Shown: positions 1 through 11,006, counted from the stretch's first letter. The stretch is DNA of 64,000 nt from Neolentinus lepideus HHB14362 ss-1 (GCA_001632425.1 KV425581.1:261373-325372); one strand, 5' to 3'. The notes: generated by a model not told the origin, from the letters alone. Numbers and translations are program-made.

Positions 1-411
1 GTGCTCCGATGAGGGCACATTCCGGCCTGAACTGGTGAAGAGGCCAGGGGATGAGGGAGGGTGTAGTATCGTTCGGGAGTTGCATGTCTATGGCACAGCT
101 GTACCTGTACATGGTAGGGATCCCACGAAGTTCCAGCATCAGGTTTGTGGTACGCCCCAACGGTCTTGGTGCATAAGCTCATGGGTATTTAGGGCTTCGG
201 CACGTTGTTGATGGAGGAGGCGGAGCGAATAGCGAGAGAAGAACACGGCAGCGTGAAGATTGCTGTGATATCTGGTAGGTCCACTTATGCTGTCGAGATA
301 GTGTGTTGCTTAAGTCAGTCACCGTGTCTTATAGGTGTTGGCACGCGAGATTACTATCGTCGCTTAGGGTATGAGCTAGACGGTCCGTACATGAGCAAGT
401 CACTGTTGTAA
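1..411 (+). CDS. ELP3: Elongator catalytic subunit Elp3, C-terminal end (partial)
   Basis: This is the 3' end of the gene for the Elongator radical-SAM/acetyltransferase subunit, which modifies wobble uridines of tRNAs. The readable part is the end of the GNAT domain: [16 protein letters not shown], then [18 protein letters not shown], then [20 protein letters not shown] and a final YMSKSLL. The Q-x-x-G-x-G/A acetyl-CoA motif is rebuilt only when the intron at 143-192 is removed. A second intron at 275-334 joins ISG to VGTRDYY. Both introns have GT..AG ends. The gene starts left of the window. It converges with MDM12, leaving 63 bp between the two stop codons. Family assignment is very sure because this C-terminus is strongly conserved in eukaryotes. 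Confidence 0.93.
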
Positions 412-474
412 GCATAGGGGCGCTGTACTACTTACAGTCTGTATTATCATATCGGAAAACTAGACCGATCGGTC

Positions 475-1650
475 TTATTCTTCGCCCATGATCAGGGTGT
501 GGAAGTTAGGGAACACGAGTTCCTCCTCGACGGTCTTGCGAATGACATCTTGAATGAACCTCTCCACCCTCGAGACGTTCTTCAAGACATGCTTGTCTGC
601 CTGGCCGATCTCGCTCTCGATGAAGATCGAGGGCAACAGCCGTTGGCCTATCGGGAGCGGCTTGTTAAACCGCGGTCCGGATATACTCCCAGGCAAATCA
701 TCATCAGGCGTAGGTGGCGTGCCGTTCATAGAATCGCATTTGGGGCGATCGCACGCGGGCCCGTACGGATCCTGGTCGTCGAGAATACAGAGGTGCACGC
801 GGCGGCGCTCACCCTCGTACGCGACGGCCAATTCGCCGTCGAAGAGCATGCCGGTGACGGAAAGCTTGATGGGGAGGGACATGAACATCGGGGAGGGGTA
901 GTTGATAAGAAGGGATGTTGTGAGCGTCAGGCGGAGGTTCGACTGCCAGTTGATGTGCAGATGAAGCTGGATATTTGGATGCGGATTTGGCGGAGGCGGT
1001 TGCTGCGTGGATTCATTCGGTGAATCGGGATCGTCGCTCTCGTCAGGTAGAAGAGCAGCGGTATTCGGCGGTGTACGAGGTTCCGATCTGTCAAAAGCAG
1101 CCGTGGATCCAACAGCAGACAGTGGATTCCTGTCCATGCTCGGTGTACGCTTTGCAAAGTTTGGTCTGAGTTCGACCAGGCTCGAAAAACTCATGGCCAT
1201 TGGGCTCCCGCCGCCGATAGCCCACATGTCTCGTGTAGGAGAATACAATCCCGGTGTAGACGCAAAGAGATCCATCGTTGGTCCTCGTCCATAGCGTACG
1301 TGTGGCGGAAGGTGATGGTATGCAGGCACTTCGTCTGTTAAACCTTTCCTGACCGCCCTTCTCGACACCCACTCAAACTCGTCGTCTGAGTCAACAGCAG
1401 GACCTTGTGTTACTTTGTCAACCGCATCTTGGTCGGCTTCTTGCCCATCATCCTCGAGAAAGTCGCGGTATATATCACGCAGGTCCACCAGTGTGATATC
1501 CGGACTTGCTGTACCAAACTCGAAGGAGGTGACCTCAACTGGTCCGATGAAAGATGGACGGTTTGTACCCGCCAATTGTTTGTTCAAGAGGTCCACCAGC
1601 GACGATGCCAGCGAGTCGTTGAGTTTATCCCAAAGCAAGTCGATAGACAT
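475..1650 (-). CDS. MDM12: Mdm12, ERMES lipid-transfer subunit (SMP domain)
   Basis: Intronless gene of 391 codons. Mdm12 is the soluble SMP-domain subunit of the ER-mitochondria encounter structure and carries phospholipids between the two membranes. The start at 1650 gives MSIDLLWDKL, the usual Mdm12 N-terminus; the frame stays open upstream, but that stretch does not look like the family. SMP-type blocks visible are the N-terminal PVEVTSFEFG with DITLVDLRDIYRDFL, and the C-terminal LHLHINWQSNLRLTLTTSLL, LPIKLSVTGMLFDGELAVAY and IGQADKHVLKNVSRVERFI. Between them lies a disordered insert rich in proline, serine and acidic residues, as is common in fungal Mdm12. The neighbour upstream is on the same strand, 280 bp away. 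Confidence 0.93.
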   Translation of the reverse strand: MSIDLLWDKLNDSLASSLVDLLNKQLAGTNRPSFIGPVEVTSFEFGTASPDITLVDLRDIYRDFLEDDGQEADQDAVDKVTQGPAVDSDDEFEWVSRRAVRKGLTDEVPAYHHLPPHVRYGRGPTMDLFASTPGLYSPTRDMWAIGGGSPMAMSFSSLVELRPNFAKRTPSMDRNPLSAVGSTAAFDRSEPRTPPNTAALLPDESDDPDSPNESTQQPPPPNPHPNIQLHLHINWQSNLRLTLTTSLLINYPSPMFMSLPIKLSVTGMLFDGELAVAYEGERRRVHLCILDDQDPYGPACDRPKCDSMNGTPPTPDDDLPGSISGPRFNKPLPIGQRLLPSIFIESEIGQADKHVLKNVSRVERFIQDVIRKTVEEELVFPNFHTLIMGEE

Positions 1651-1930
1651 GATGAACAGCGGACGCAAGAGTGGATGCCTCCGAGCGCGTCGGACGCGGA
1701 CCGTTGCTATAGGGGTTATTTCATGCAGTTCCAAATACGCCAATATATGCCAAGACTAGTTTCAGACACAATAGCCGAGTATAAACTAAGTTCCCCAGAG
1801 ACAAGTCATAAATGTGTTAAAGATGCAAGCAGTGAGCGGGACAGTATATGCGACAGCAACAACAACAAAATGCACACGAACGGCGAAAGATTCAGCAAGT
1901 AAGTACAAGCAGCAGAAAGACTGCACATGA

Positions 1931-4295
1931 CTAGTAATGCTTTCTCCTGATTATACTCGCCCGCTGCGGGGGCTGCGTTTCCATCGAATGGCGGCCTTTG
2001 ATATTATTGTTATTATCGCGGTTGGCCCGGGAGGGTAGTGTAGTAGCTCTACTGAGGAAGGAAGATTTCTGATACTGGGGTGGGAACGAGGAGGGCGGCG
2101 GGGGCGGCGGGGGCGGCGGAGGCTGCAGGTAGGCAGATGCAGTGGACGACACCGCAGGCACGGTTTGTGGAACTGCAGGGAACGCGTCGAAAAGTGATTG
2201 TTCGAAGCTGCTGTTCATAGGGGAAGAGGTTGTAGAGGAAGTGTTTGCCCAGGAAACAGGGCGTGCAGAGCCATCGTCGGAGGGTGGGGAAGCAGGCGAA
2301 GCGCCGTGGTTCTGAGGGTTGTACGAAGCCGATCGGATGTATACAGACGGACCCTCTGGCATCTCATCTACGCCGTGTGCAAATAAACATTGCGTTGAGC
2401 ACCCCTTAGCCGAGCAGTACAAGTGAGATAAATCTCACATACCGACAGGGTCGACTACAGTCGTCGAAATTGTCGACTTTGTCCTTTTCCTGCTCCAGAT
2501 CCTCTCTGCAAACGACGTCGCCCGGCTCACTGTCGATTTCGGCGAGCCCCAGGTCCCACTCTTCTGTGGGGACGACTCCTCGGACGGAGGAGTCGCAACC
2601 GGGTCCGAATCCTCAGACGACGTGCTCATGCTATGCCGTAGCGACCGGAGGCTCCGAGAGAAGTACCGTGTCCGTGCACTCTTCGGCGGTGGCGTGGGCG
2701 GGATTTCCTCCTGTGAACATGAGGGATGGACAGGAAACACGATAGAGTGGTGTGCACCACTGGGATGGAGGGTCTGGTGTGAGGATGAAGACGAGGAAGA
2801 GGGCGCTTCAATGAACGGGTCATGCGATTCCTGCACGGGCGTCAGCATCCTGGCCCCGAATTCGTCCGCATCCACTTCGATTGCGGGCGTGATGACCTTC
2901 TTGACGTCGGGAGAAGGCAGCGCACCACCGCTGAGCTGCTCTTCCAGGAGCGCCGCGCTCATCAGCAGTGACGCAAGCTCATTAGAGCTCGGCGAGGCCG
3001 GCGGGTCCATTATTGAGCTTCGGACGACTCGCTTAATCTGTGGCGTCTGCTTGCTTTTCCCGAGCATACGGACTTCTTCTGTCACTTTCTTGTGCACCAC
3101 AGCGTGGAAGGACCTGGGCGCTTCTCTGACTTCAGGGAATGGCGACGGCTCAGCGTCAGCATAAGTATTGGGAGACGGGACGACGATGGGTGTAGGCACG
3201 AGAATTGCTCGCGAAGTGGAAGAAACATGACGAGTGAATATCTGGGCATCATTAGCAGATATGACACTCATCGTGCGGGTCGATTTAGCGTCCAGCTCTG
3301 GGGAAGCTGGAGTCGACGAGGCTTCACTAGAATCTTGCGTCGGAGAAGCACTGAATACATCCTCCTCAGGGGAGGCAGACGGCTGAGTATTCTCGATACT
3401 GTCTCGCTCGGGCAATGGCTCCGGATTTGAAACTACTTCACCACTGAGCAGCGGGTCAACGGTCTCTGCCGGGACAAATGAGGACTGGACTGTTATCGAG
3501 GACCTGGTCGGCGTAAAGTCACCCCTGGTCGGAGTTTCAGACTCGACATGATAGTCCGGCTGAGCATGCTGTATAGCGTTATGGTCTTCTTGAGGCTCTG
3601 GAGATACAGACTGTGGAACAGAATCGGGGGCTAGAGATTCCTCGGGGTGCGTAGAATCTAGGGGTTCGATTGCAGCTGGCTTGGCAACACTGATGTCACA
3701 AGGGTCTGACACGGGCTGTTGTTGAGCGAGAAGCTCGGTAGGCTGGGGTTCAGGTATGGGATCGTCGAGAGCCAATGCGCCCTGACCTTGGTACAACGAA
3801 GGCAGATCAGGTACAGGAGGTGCCTCATCGGTGTGATATGAGACATCAAAGCCAAACGCAGATATCGGTCGTTGTTTCGACTCTGCGTCCGATCCCTTCA
3901 ACTCCGGAGAACGAAGGAAGACTGAGTCTGATCTCCCCGTAGTTTGTGGTGTCAGTCCGCCGGTGTACTGTGCACTCAAGCCAGTATACTGGGCCGTCAA
4001 TCGACTCACGCTGGGTATCCGATTCCCGTATAGCTCTCGACTCTTGTTCGACACATCCTTTGCAGGAGGGGCCCCTAGACCGAAACTTCCCCGCGGCACT
4101 GGGGTTCCGCCGCGCTGCTCAAACTTGGATATCTTGTCCTTGAGACTGCCCTGGTTGGATCCATTCGGCACACTAAGGTTGCTCGTGGATGTTGATGAGC
4201 TGGGTTGAGCGGACGGGCTGGTCGAGCGCTGTTGTAATGCAGCTATCCGGTCTTTCAGGCTGACCTGGGAAGGTGCTACTCGTGAAGCCGACCTG
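1931..4295 (-). CDS. Low-complexity proline/serine-rich protein (unrecognised; 5' end unresolved)
   Basis: A long open frame runs from about 4295 to 2437, then an intron (about 2371-2436) joins VDPVG to EMPEGPSVYIRS, and the frame ends at 1931 with SIIRRKHY. Two similar short charged motifs sit near the N-terminus: SLKDRIAALQQR and, after a serine-rich spacer, GSLKDKISKFEQRGG followed by TPVPRGSFGLGAPP. The rest is Ser/Pro/Glu-rich and looks disordered. The last exon has a run of about ten prolines. Polyproline suggests binding to SH3, WW or profilin-type partners, but that is inference. The frame closes at a TAA near 4303, so an upstream exon must splice in near 4284-4297; a GTGAGT donor at about 4340 and a GTAAGC donor at about 4575 are candidates. 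No family is assigned with confidence. Confidence 0.7.
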
Positions 4296-5266
4296 TGCCT
4301 AGTTTACTTCCATAATGTAGTAAATACTCTAGCGTTACTCACATTGAATGCTGAGACTATGTAGCAGTGGTCACGAATCGCCAGCGAGTACTGTGGACCG
4401 ACCGCTGGTTGGGTAAAGGATAGTTTCGGAGACAAATGAAAGACACTGATAGACTGTGTGTCACGGTCGCGCACCAGGCTGGCGTAGAAAAAGACAATTG
4501 AGAAGAGGGTGGTCCTGGAGGAAGTGCAGGAATGATGGCAGGTTTGTATCTTGCCTTCGTCGGCAAGGGCGCTTACGTGAGCCAAGCTGCCAAGTATAGA
4601 GCAGATGGCATCAGGCCGCTTTTAAACTGTGACCTTCCCGGTGCAAAGACCTGTGAATGTAACGGTGGCAAGCATGAGCAGAATATAAAATGGAATACGA
4701 AGCACAAATGAGCATCCATAGCAGAGTGTGTATGGTCGGCAGAAAGGAAGACATCGATCCTAGAGTCGAGAGCAGGCGAGGGCAGTGATGGGAGGGATGT
4801 AAGAAATGTTTTGGGAATATCTCCATCTCTTACTCTTTATATATGCTGCAGATGTGAAAGGTGTGATTAGCAGACAGAGAATCTTCTGCAAAGCCTGTGT
4901 TCCAAAAGAAGGAAACGGGATGCCATATTGGGAAATCCTGCCAATGTTAGAAGGAAGTGTTGTCTGCTGTCAGACTATTTCTCAATTAATTACCCGGCCA
5001 CCTTGGTCACAGTGCATATATCCATGCCTGTCTTCTTCCTGCACATGCATTTATCATACTGAAGAAGAAATGAAGTGCTGGATTCATCGGATTTTTGAGC
5101 AACTAATACTGTGGCCAAGTATGCACCAGTCGCTCAATCAGCCAATGCGAGTGTCGACGCATCAGCAAGCCCTGACGTAAATGAGCTGCCTGATGAGTTT
5201 GTATCGTCTCCGGCTGTACCCAAATAAATAGGCACTGTCATTGCATCCAAACTCGTTTAAATGACT
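4296..5266. other. Region with unresolved 5' exons of the low-complexity gene
   Basis: The stretch 4296-4600 holds minus-strand splice-like signals (GTGAGT at about 4343, GTAAGC at about 4575) and open segments that may be first exons of the low-complexity gene, but I could not build one consistent reading. From 4600 to 5266 there is no convincing gene, RNA or repeat on either strand. It should contain that gene's promoter and the 3' flank of the FAHD1-like gene. Confidence 0.4.
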
Positions 5267-6288
5267 TCAAGACTTAAACTGATATCCACCTTGTCTCTCG
5301 ACAGCTTGGAAGATTAGTTTAGAGAGCTCCTTTCCAGACGAAAGGTCGACGAGTTGGCACTCCACATTGTCGCCCAGGTTCACAGGTCCAACCCCGGACG
5401 GCGTGCCTGTCAGGACGAGGTCTCCCTCCTGCAAACACGTCGCGTAAGAAGTCAAGAGGGGGTACTGTCGGATGAAACTCACCTCCAACGTCATAATGGA
5501 CGAGATGTGCTCAATTAGCCTCGGGATTTTGAATATCATGTCAGCGGTAGATCCATTTTGTTTTGTCTCCCCATTGATCTAGTTCAGTCGATATACTTCA
5601 ACGTGTGTATAGTCAGTATATAGCGCACGATCTTACCTCCAACAACAGACTGAGTTTGTGGGGGTCATAAACCAGTTCCTTAGCAATGAAGTTGCTATTC
5701 AATAGGTTATCTCAACGACACGAACATTGAGATTACAGCTTGATACGTACCCGATAGGAGTGAAAGTATCAAAACCTTTAGCAGCACTCCAAGGCAGGCC
5801 CTTCTTCTTAACCTCCTCCTGCAAATTCCTCGCCGTCATATCACACGCGAGGGCTTTGGAGTACGATTCAGCGCAATTACGGAAGTACTACAAAACTCGG
5901 AAAACGTACTATAGCCCCCAATGTACGACTCTGCATCAGCTTGCGAGATATTACGCCCAGTCTTGCCAATGACCAGCCCGAGCTCGACTGTGCTTCGATT
6001 CAAGTATGGTACGCTCGTATCAGTGTACTACACACATCGACACGGACCTTCGTGGTGCGCTATTATACCCCTTGGAATCTCTACATTCCCCCCACTCGCC
6101 ACGTAACTCGTAGTCGGCTTCAGGAAGAAGAACGGCTCCTTGGGCAGCGCGTTATTCAGCTCTTTGATATGTTCAGCATAGTTGCGACCAATGGCCACTA
6201 TCTGCGCAACTCTCAATCTAGTCTTCCGGCGCGTCATGCGTATTCTGCATACCTTCTTGCCATGCCTGAAGAATGCAGCCCCTGACAT
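5267..6288 (-). CDS. FAHD1-like acylpyruvase / oxaloacetate decarboxylase family hydrolase
   Basis: A multi-exon gene of the fumarylacetoacetate hydrolase (FAH) superfamily, closest in pattern to FAHD1, a mitochondrial or cytosolic acylpyruvase and oxaloacetate decarboxylase. Exon 1 encodes MSGAAFFRHGKK. The intron at 6202-6252 then joins IVAIGRNYAEHIKELNNA. Later exons give PFFFLKPTTSYV, HHEVELGLVIGKTGRNIS, YIGGYALALDMTARNLQEE, KKKGLPWSAAKGFDTFTPIG, STADMIFKIPRLIEHISS and EGDLVLTGTPSGVGPVNLGD. The metal-binding acids expected for this family are present: the Glu of HHE, the Glu of VEL and the Asp of LDMTARN. Introns are about 50-70 nt. The N-terminus is short with little presequence character, so cellular location is open. 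Confidence 0.88.
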
Positions 6289-7913
6289 CTAGTTCGACGA
6301 CAATAATGTGGCGTGTGGTAAACGGATAGCGGAAGCAGGACTCGCGGCATCGGGACACAAGCTCGCGTCAGGTTCAGCTGACTCGGAAAACCGCTAAACA
6401 TACACTCCCGGATCAAACGTTCTTCCTCTCAACCAATAGTTCAAGATGAACAATCGTGATTTTTTGAATTCCTTCCAACGCGTGTTTTGCTTGGCGGCTC
6501 CAAAACACTTATTCAAGTTTTCTCGGCTAACCCGCGGAGCAAGACATGCACCTGGACCCTCTGTATTAAACTTTACTTGATGAAACGAAGCTGCGAGCTC
6601 TGATCTTACGTTGTGGCATCAACAGCCCACGACGCCGGAAAAAAGTTATAAAGATCCAGGTCTGTCACATTGCAAAAATATCAATGCGCACAGAACGAGG
6701 CGAACTCCTGAATCCTTTCAGAACTTTGAACCTGTGAGATCCTTACTTCGCCTTCGCCCCGGACATCTTCGAAGGAAGTCCCTAGCTCTTCGCTCGTAAC
6801 GCACATCATCAGGTTCTTCTTGTGGCGGAACATCTCCTCACGCCCAGATATTCTTTACTCGCCGGCACCAAAGAGAAAGACAAATTCTATTGCCCGCCAT
6901 ATGTCGCCAAGATCTTGGCACGAAGACAGATATCTTCTGTGTTAAACTTGGTCCTCCCTTAAAAATGACCAGGATGAATAGCGTTTACCGCACTGCGCTC
7001 ATTGCACTTCGAACATGTGGTCGACTCTCGAAATCATAGCGCTATTGGCGCTACCGATACCTGTATTAGCAGCTGATTCAGGAAGGTGAGCAGTCGTATC
7101 GAAGAAGGATGAACCACATTTTGCTGACCGCTCAAATATTCCAGTAATGCAATCGTTGCACACGAGAGCCACTGCGGAGCTCTGATAGCGATTTATGTAG
7201 TATTCAGTGAGATGGCATCATATATCTGAAGAAGCAGGCTGAGCAAAGACATTGTCAGCTCTCGTGGTCGTCGCAGCTGTCAGCACTATTGCCTTAGTGA
7301 TGATACGCCAGAAGAAACAGCACTCAAGGGGCAGCACAGAGCACCCGACGCTCCACCGACGAAGTATCTCAAGTTCCATGATACTCTCAATGAAACACGT
7401 TAATTCTACGCTACCGGTCTAGGGAGCTCGTCAATTTGGGCGGCTCACGAATATGTATCCATATGCTGTTGTTTTACTATTGTACAGACAGCGAGTCTAT
7501 TGCACCGCTACGACCCTAGATGAAATCTGCACGATTTTGCATGGTTTGACCTAAACAAGTGCTTGACGGAGGGACAAAGGGTTCGAATTCCGCTACCCGG
7601 TTCCAAGTTACACAAAAATCGACGAGACGAAAAAAGCACATCTGTCAGACAAGTCCGAGTGCGTCGTTAGCAAGCACATGTCAGTGTCCTCAGCTTCCCT
7701 CTCATCGCACCTTGATCTGCTAGTCCAGCCGACAGATAACCAACACAAAATGGTAAAAGGTCCTCTGCGCATCGCCGGCTGTAGCGAATCAGACATGGTT
7801 GTGAAGGCGTAGTAGACCCTGTTGTTCAGTGCTATGATAAGTTTTGTCAGGCACTGAAGCGGCTGACGGTACGTACTAATCAAAAAGATATCTACACCCT
7901 CGCAGAGGGAAAG
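6289..7913. other. Gene-poor stretch between the FAHD1-like and kinase-fusion genes
   Basis: About 1.6 kb with frequent stops in all frames. I see no family-level protein similarity, no tRNA and no clear terminal repeats. The only item noted is a weak spliced frame starting with a signal-peptide-like stretch at 7015, listed separately. The divergent outer genes would use this region as 5' flank (FAHD1-like) and 3' flank (kinase fusion). Confidence 0.5.
7015..7229 (+). CDS. Possible small secreted peptide (weak candidate)
   Basis: The ATG at 7015 opens MWSTLEIIALLALPIPVLAA, which has the shape of a signal peptide: a short polar start, a hydrophobic core and small residues before the cut. A GTGAGC donor at 7086 and a CAG acceptor at 7144 give a 59-nt intron, and the spliced frame continues to a TGA at 7229, for about 51 residues in all. 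The second half is again hydrophobic, with no cysteine pairs or CaaX end, so it is neither a typical cysteine-rich effector nor a pheromone precursor. A chance frame is quite possible. Confidence 0.2.
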
Positions 7914-9635
7914 TTACCGCACATCAAGGTAGAGGAATAGGTCTGAAACGGGATGTCTTCTGTCCCACGTCGAACACGAGCGATTGACGCCATAATAATT
8001 GTAGTCCATCAACTTCTGTGTTCCGGTGTATCGCTTAACTCTATTCAGTAACTGGCGGAGGACGTGGCATGTGAACTCTTGAAGCATCCTATTTACCCGA
8101 TTTCGGAAGCTCTGCAAAGATTCTTCGTCAAGAATTTTCAGGTGCATGGTGCACCATTCAACCTCTCGATACGGGAACACCTTGTACGCTGTTAACCCAG
8201 TGTCACGGGACCCAAAGCTCTTACGGTACGCCTCATACGCCGCTCCGACAGGATCTGGAAGATCCGTCCAGTGTCGATGCAGCGACGGTCGTATCCCGAG
8301 GACGGCCGGAAAGCTATTAAAATCAGACAGTGTGCGGGGCATAAGAATAGCCCGCCAAAAGTCTTCGCCGAGCGGATGCAGCCAGTTGGACAAGAGTATC
8401 ACGTCCGGTTTCGCTCGCACAATTTGCGTCAGGACCTGCTGCCTAAATTCCGGATAGCGGTAGCTGGTGGGCGGGATGGAGACGTAGCGGGTGTTGTGGT
8501 GCTCGCAAAGTTGCGCGAACGCATCGTCGTGGTCCCTGTCGGAGATGACGAGAGCAACGGACGCGTGCGGGGAGACGTCTCTGGGCGTGGATATGACGAG
8601 ATGCTCTGCCAGCTCGACTGCGCAGATCAGAACATCTGTCGACGCAGGCAGCAGGAATCAGGACTGACCTGACCCAGAATGGAGAACGACGATCCGGAAG
8701 CCAGGATTGGTCTTCATCAGCTCACCTTCTCCAGTGAGTGAGTCTGGAAGTGCCCATTTGTACGGCGGCTCCCTGTTCAGGATGCGTCCCGGAGCAGGCT
8801 TGTGATGGTACTTGAATTCGCCGTCTGAAGGATTGGCTACCAGTGTCCCGATGCGGTCGATAGAGTGTTTGAGAAATAAGTAGTGCCATGTCTTCTCCTT
8901 AAAGTTCAGGGTGGACCGCCGCTCATACTCTGTCGACGCCCACAGCGGAGCGGCGTAATCCCAGTCGATTATTCCCGCGATTTTCCAGTCGTCATCGAGG
9001 AACACATTCCTGGGGTAAAGGTCGTTGTGTGAGAGGCCGACTTGGGACAGCTTAACGATTACTTCATCAATCTGGTCCTGCAGCTTGACCTCTACCCAGG
9101 GGCCAAAATAGCGCACGAGCGTTGACGCCTGCCAACCTTCGACATAATCCATGATAATGAAGACGCAGTTTCCTGAACGGCCCCACTTGTGTATAGCTGG
9201 CACGGGGACGACCTCTCGCGCGCGTTCCATATTAGCGACAATGGTGTTCACATCGAATAGGGGGCTCATCATCTTCATAACATACTTCCTGTCCAGCATA
9301 AGAACGAGACTGTCGTGCCAGTCGAGCATCACCCGTACGTCGCTATAGGGTCGCAGGAGCGATGCATCGACATAGAAACGGGGCGGTGGGTGCCCGTCCG
9401 GGCCTAAACGGAGATTGAAACGACGGCCGATGTCATCGACCGACCATGGAGGGCACGTCTGGCAGCGTCTGCCGTTGCCTGGTACAGCGTAACGTGAGAT
9501 AGGTCTTTCGTAGTCGGGGAAAACACTATAGACATCAGAAGGCAGATCTGAATACTGAGCTGCGTCGGCCTAGGGTCAGCACAAGCCGGATAGTAAGTAG
9601 AACACAACAAGTCCTGACTTACGGAGATTCTTCAT
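7914..9635 (-). CDS. Fusion: APH-like kinase domain + GAR-transformylase-like domain
   Basis: The start at 9635 gives a 13-nt first exon (MKNL); the intron at 9560-9622 leads into PQYSDLPSDVYSVFPDYER. A second intron, 8618-8668 (51 nt, or a 33-nt form ending at 8636), keeps the frame; the 51-nt form gives 535 residues. Residues about 90-260 form an aminoglycoside-phosphotransferase-like fold: YVMKMM, VFIIMDYVEG, HNDLYPRNVF with the catalytic Asp and Asn, and the metal-site GIIDWDYAAP. From about residue 300 the protein changes to a GAR-formyltransferase-like pattern: FRIVVLHSGSG, ASVALVISDRDHDDAF, RAKPDVILLSNW, LGIRPSLHRHW, AAYEAYRKSFGSRDTGLTAY and LDEESLQSFRNRVNRMLQEF. The formyltransferase N-x-H catalytic pair is G-x-R here, so that half may be inactive. 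Substrate is unknown. Confidence 0.7.
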
Positions 9636-10259
9636 ACATACAAAGCGAGCGTAGGGTGTATAACAGAGTGCTTGAGTCCCAAGGTTGCAAAATATCGACT
9701 GCTCCGTGTTTTATTGCAGCGACATTTAGCAGTTGGAGTGTGGGGCGCGAAATGTGGCTGCTTGTGTATTCGCTAAAACACTATATTCTAAGTCCGCGGT
9801 GCAAACTCAAAATTAATGGGAAAATATTACAGAAAGGCTTTTCACCTTTCCCTTCAAGTTCCACGTTCGACGAGTGGGGTGGACCTGGTGGTTGACGTAT
9901 GTGCCTGCCCATGCTTGATCCTTCTTCTTTGTGAGTTTAGGTGCTAAAGCGCATTCTTTCCGATGTTATCCAGGCAGGGTGGTCAGTGCTGTTCCACTCA
10001 ATTACAGTTTTCGGTTGATGGGGTTTGGGACACCCGGCCGCTACTTCTGAGGGACGGGCATATCTATAACGCTTCATATACTCCATACCACATTACAGGC
10101 GGTGCGTCTATGAATCTTATTTAAAGCTCCCAGCGAATATATCACGAGTAAGAGGTTTATCTCCCAGGTTGATAGTTATCTCAGTTCTACACCCGTCTAC
10201 TCGTGGATATTGGGAAGAACATTCCAGCATATTCTTTATTTGCAAACACACCCGACCCT
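9636..10259. other. Divergent intergenic region
   Basis: This is the shared 5' flank of the kinase fusion (minus) and the unknown gene starting at 10260 (plus). A TATTTAAA-like stretch near 10118 could serve the plus-strand gene. I see no coding potential, RNA gene or repeat. Confidence 0.4.
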
Positions 10260-11006
10260 ATGAGTGGGGCGCCTGCCAGAAATTATGCTCCCAGCGCTCC
10301 GGCTGGACCCACTCAAGATGACGTCGAGGCTAGCGGAGCAGAACAACAGACTGCTCCCGAGGAGCCGTTCGATGCCGCAGCCGACTGGGAATCGCGAAAC
10401 CGCGTTGTCTATGCTTCCGGGCGAGTCGCCCCTCTGGATTACGTCTCTGATAGTCTCGGGCCACCCGTCTTTCTCTGCGAGGCCTTCACGGCCCCGGCGA
10501 ACCTGCAGAAACATTCGCACCCCGACCCTGTGATCGCTGACGTGAGGAAACCGTCCCATACATCCTCTATGCCGTTCTCGCATATGGGGATATATCGCTC
10601 AGAGGACATGCTGGGCAAAAAGGAAGATGTTCCCGCCGCTCCCCAAGACGCCACCGCCGATGGGCGCGAGCGGCCAAGGGGGCTGATGATGCATGCGCCG
10701 ACGGCACCGCCGCCTTATCCTAAGCCCACGGATGTTCATTCGTGGGTATGGGCGAACGAGACGGCACTCACTCCAATACGGGGCCCTGCGTCTGCCCCCG
10801 TCGACTGCCACGCTGAGGCCACATACCCCACTAGTGTCTCGTCGTTGGATCGCCCGTTCAACTGGATCGAGGACGTCAAAGCCGACCAGCCCATTGAGGC
10901 TGATGGCTTTAAGCGATGTTCGCGGTGCGCCATCTCCTATCGGATAACCGATGGAAAAAGATGTCGTTGCACGCCATCGGAAGGCGACGGTGAACGTCCT
11001 ATCTAG
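10260..11006 (+). CDS. Hypothetical protein with C-terminal cysteine motif
   Basis: A single open frame of 248 codons from the ATG at 10260 (MSGAPARNYAPS). The frame stays open upstream only to a GTG, so the ATG is preferred. The protein is rich in Pro, Ala and Asp with no membrane segment or known domain I can name. The last 35 residues contain RCSRCAISYRITDGKRCRC, a C-x2-C ... C-x-C pattern that could bind one zinc ion or form a small treble-like knuckle; this is inference. Codon use looks like the neighbours. It stands alone between two intergenic regions. It could be a lineage-specific gene. Confidence 0.55.
   Translation: MSGAPARNYAPSAPAGPTQDDVEASGAEQQTAPEEPFDAAADWESRNRVVYASGRVAPLDYVSDSLGPPVFLCEAFTAPANLQKHSHPDPVIADVRKPSHTSSMPFSHMGIYRSEDMLGKKEDVPAAPQDATADGRERPRGLMMHAPTAPPPYPKPTDVHSWVWANETALTPIRGPASAPVDCHAEATYPTSVSSLDRPFNWIEDVKADQPIEADGFKRCSRCAISYRITDGKRCRCTPSEGDGERPI

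Noticed and set aside
499..1023. 174-codon plus-strand frame opposite MDM12
   Set aside because: It is a shadow of the conserved MDM12 coding sequence with no family pattern of its own.
7575..7605. GGTTCGAATTCC stretch resembling a tRNA T-loop
   Set aside because: The flanking bases do not form a T stem, and no acceptor or anticodon arm can be built nearby.
10203..10259. GTG-initiated N-terminal extension of the unknown gene
   Set aside because: Eukaryotic starts are nearly always ATG, and the ATG at 10260 is available in frame.
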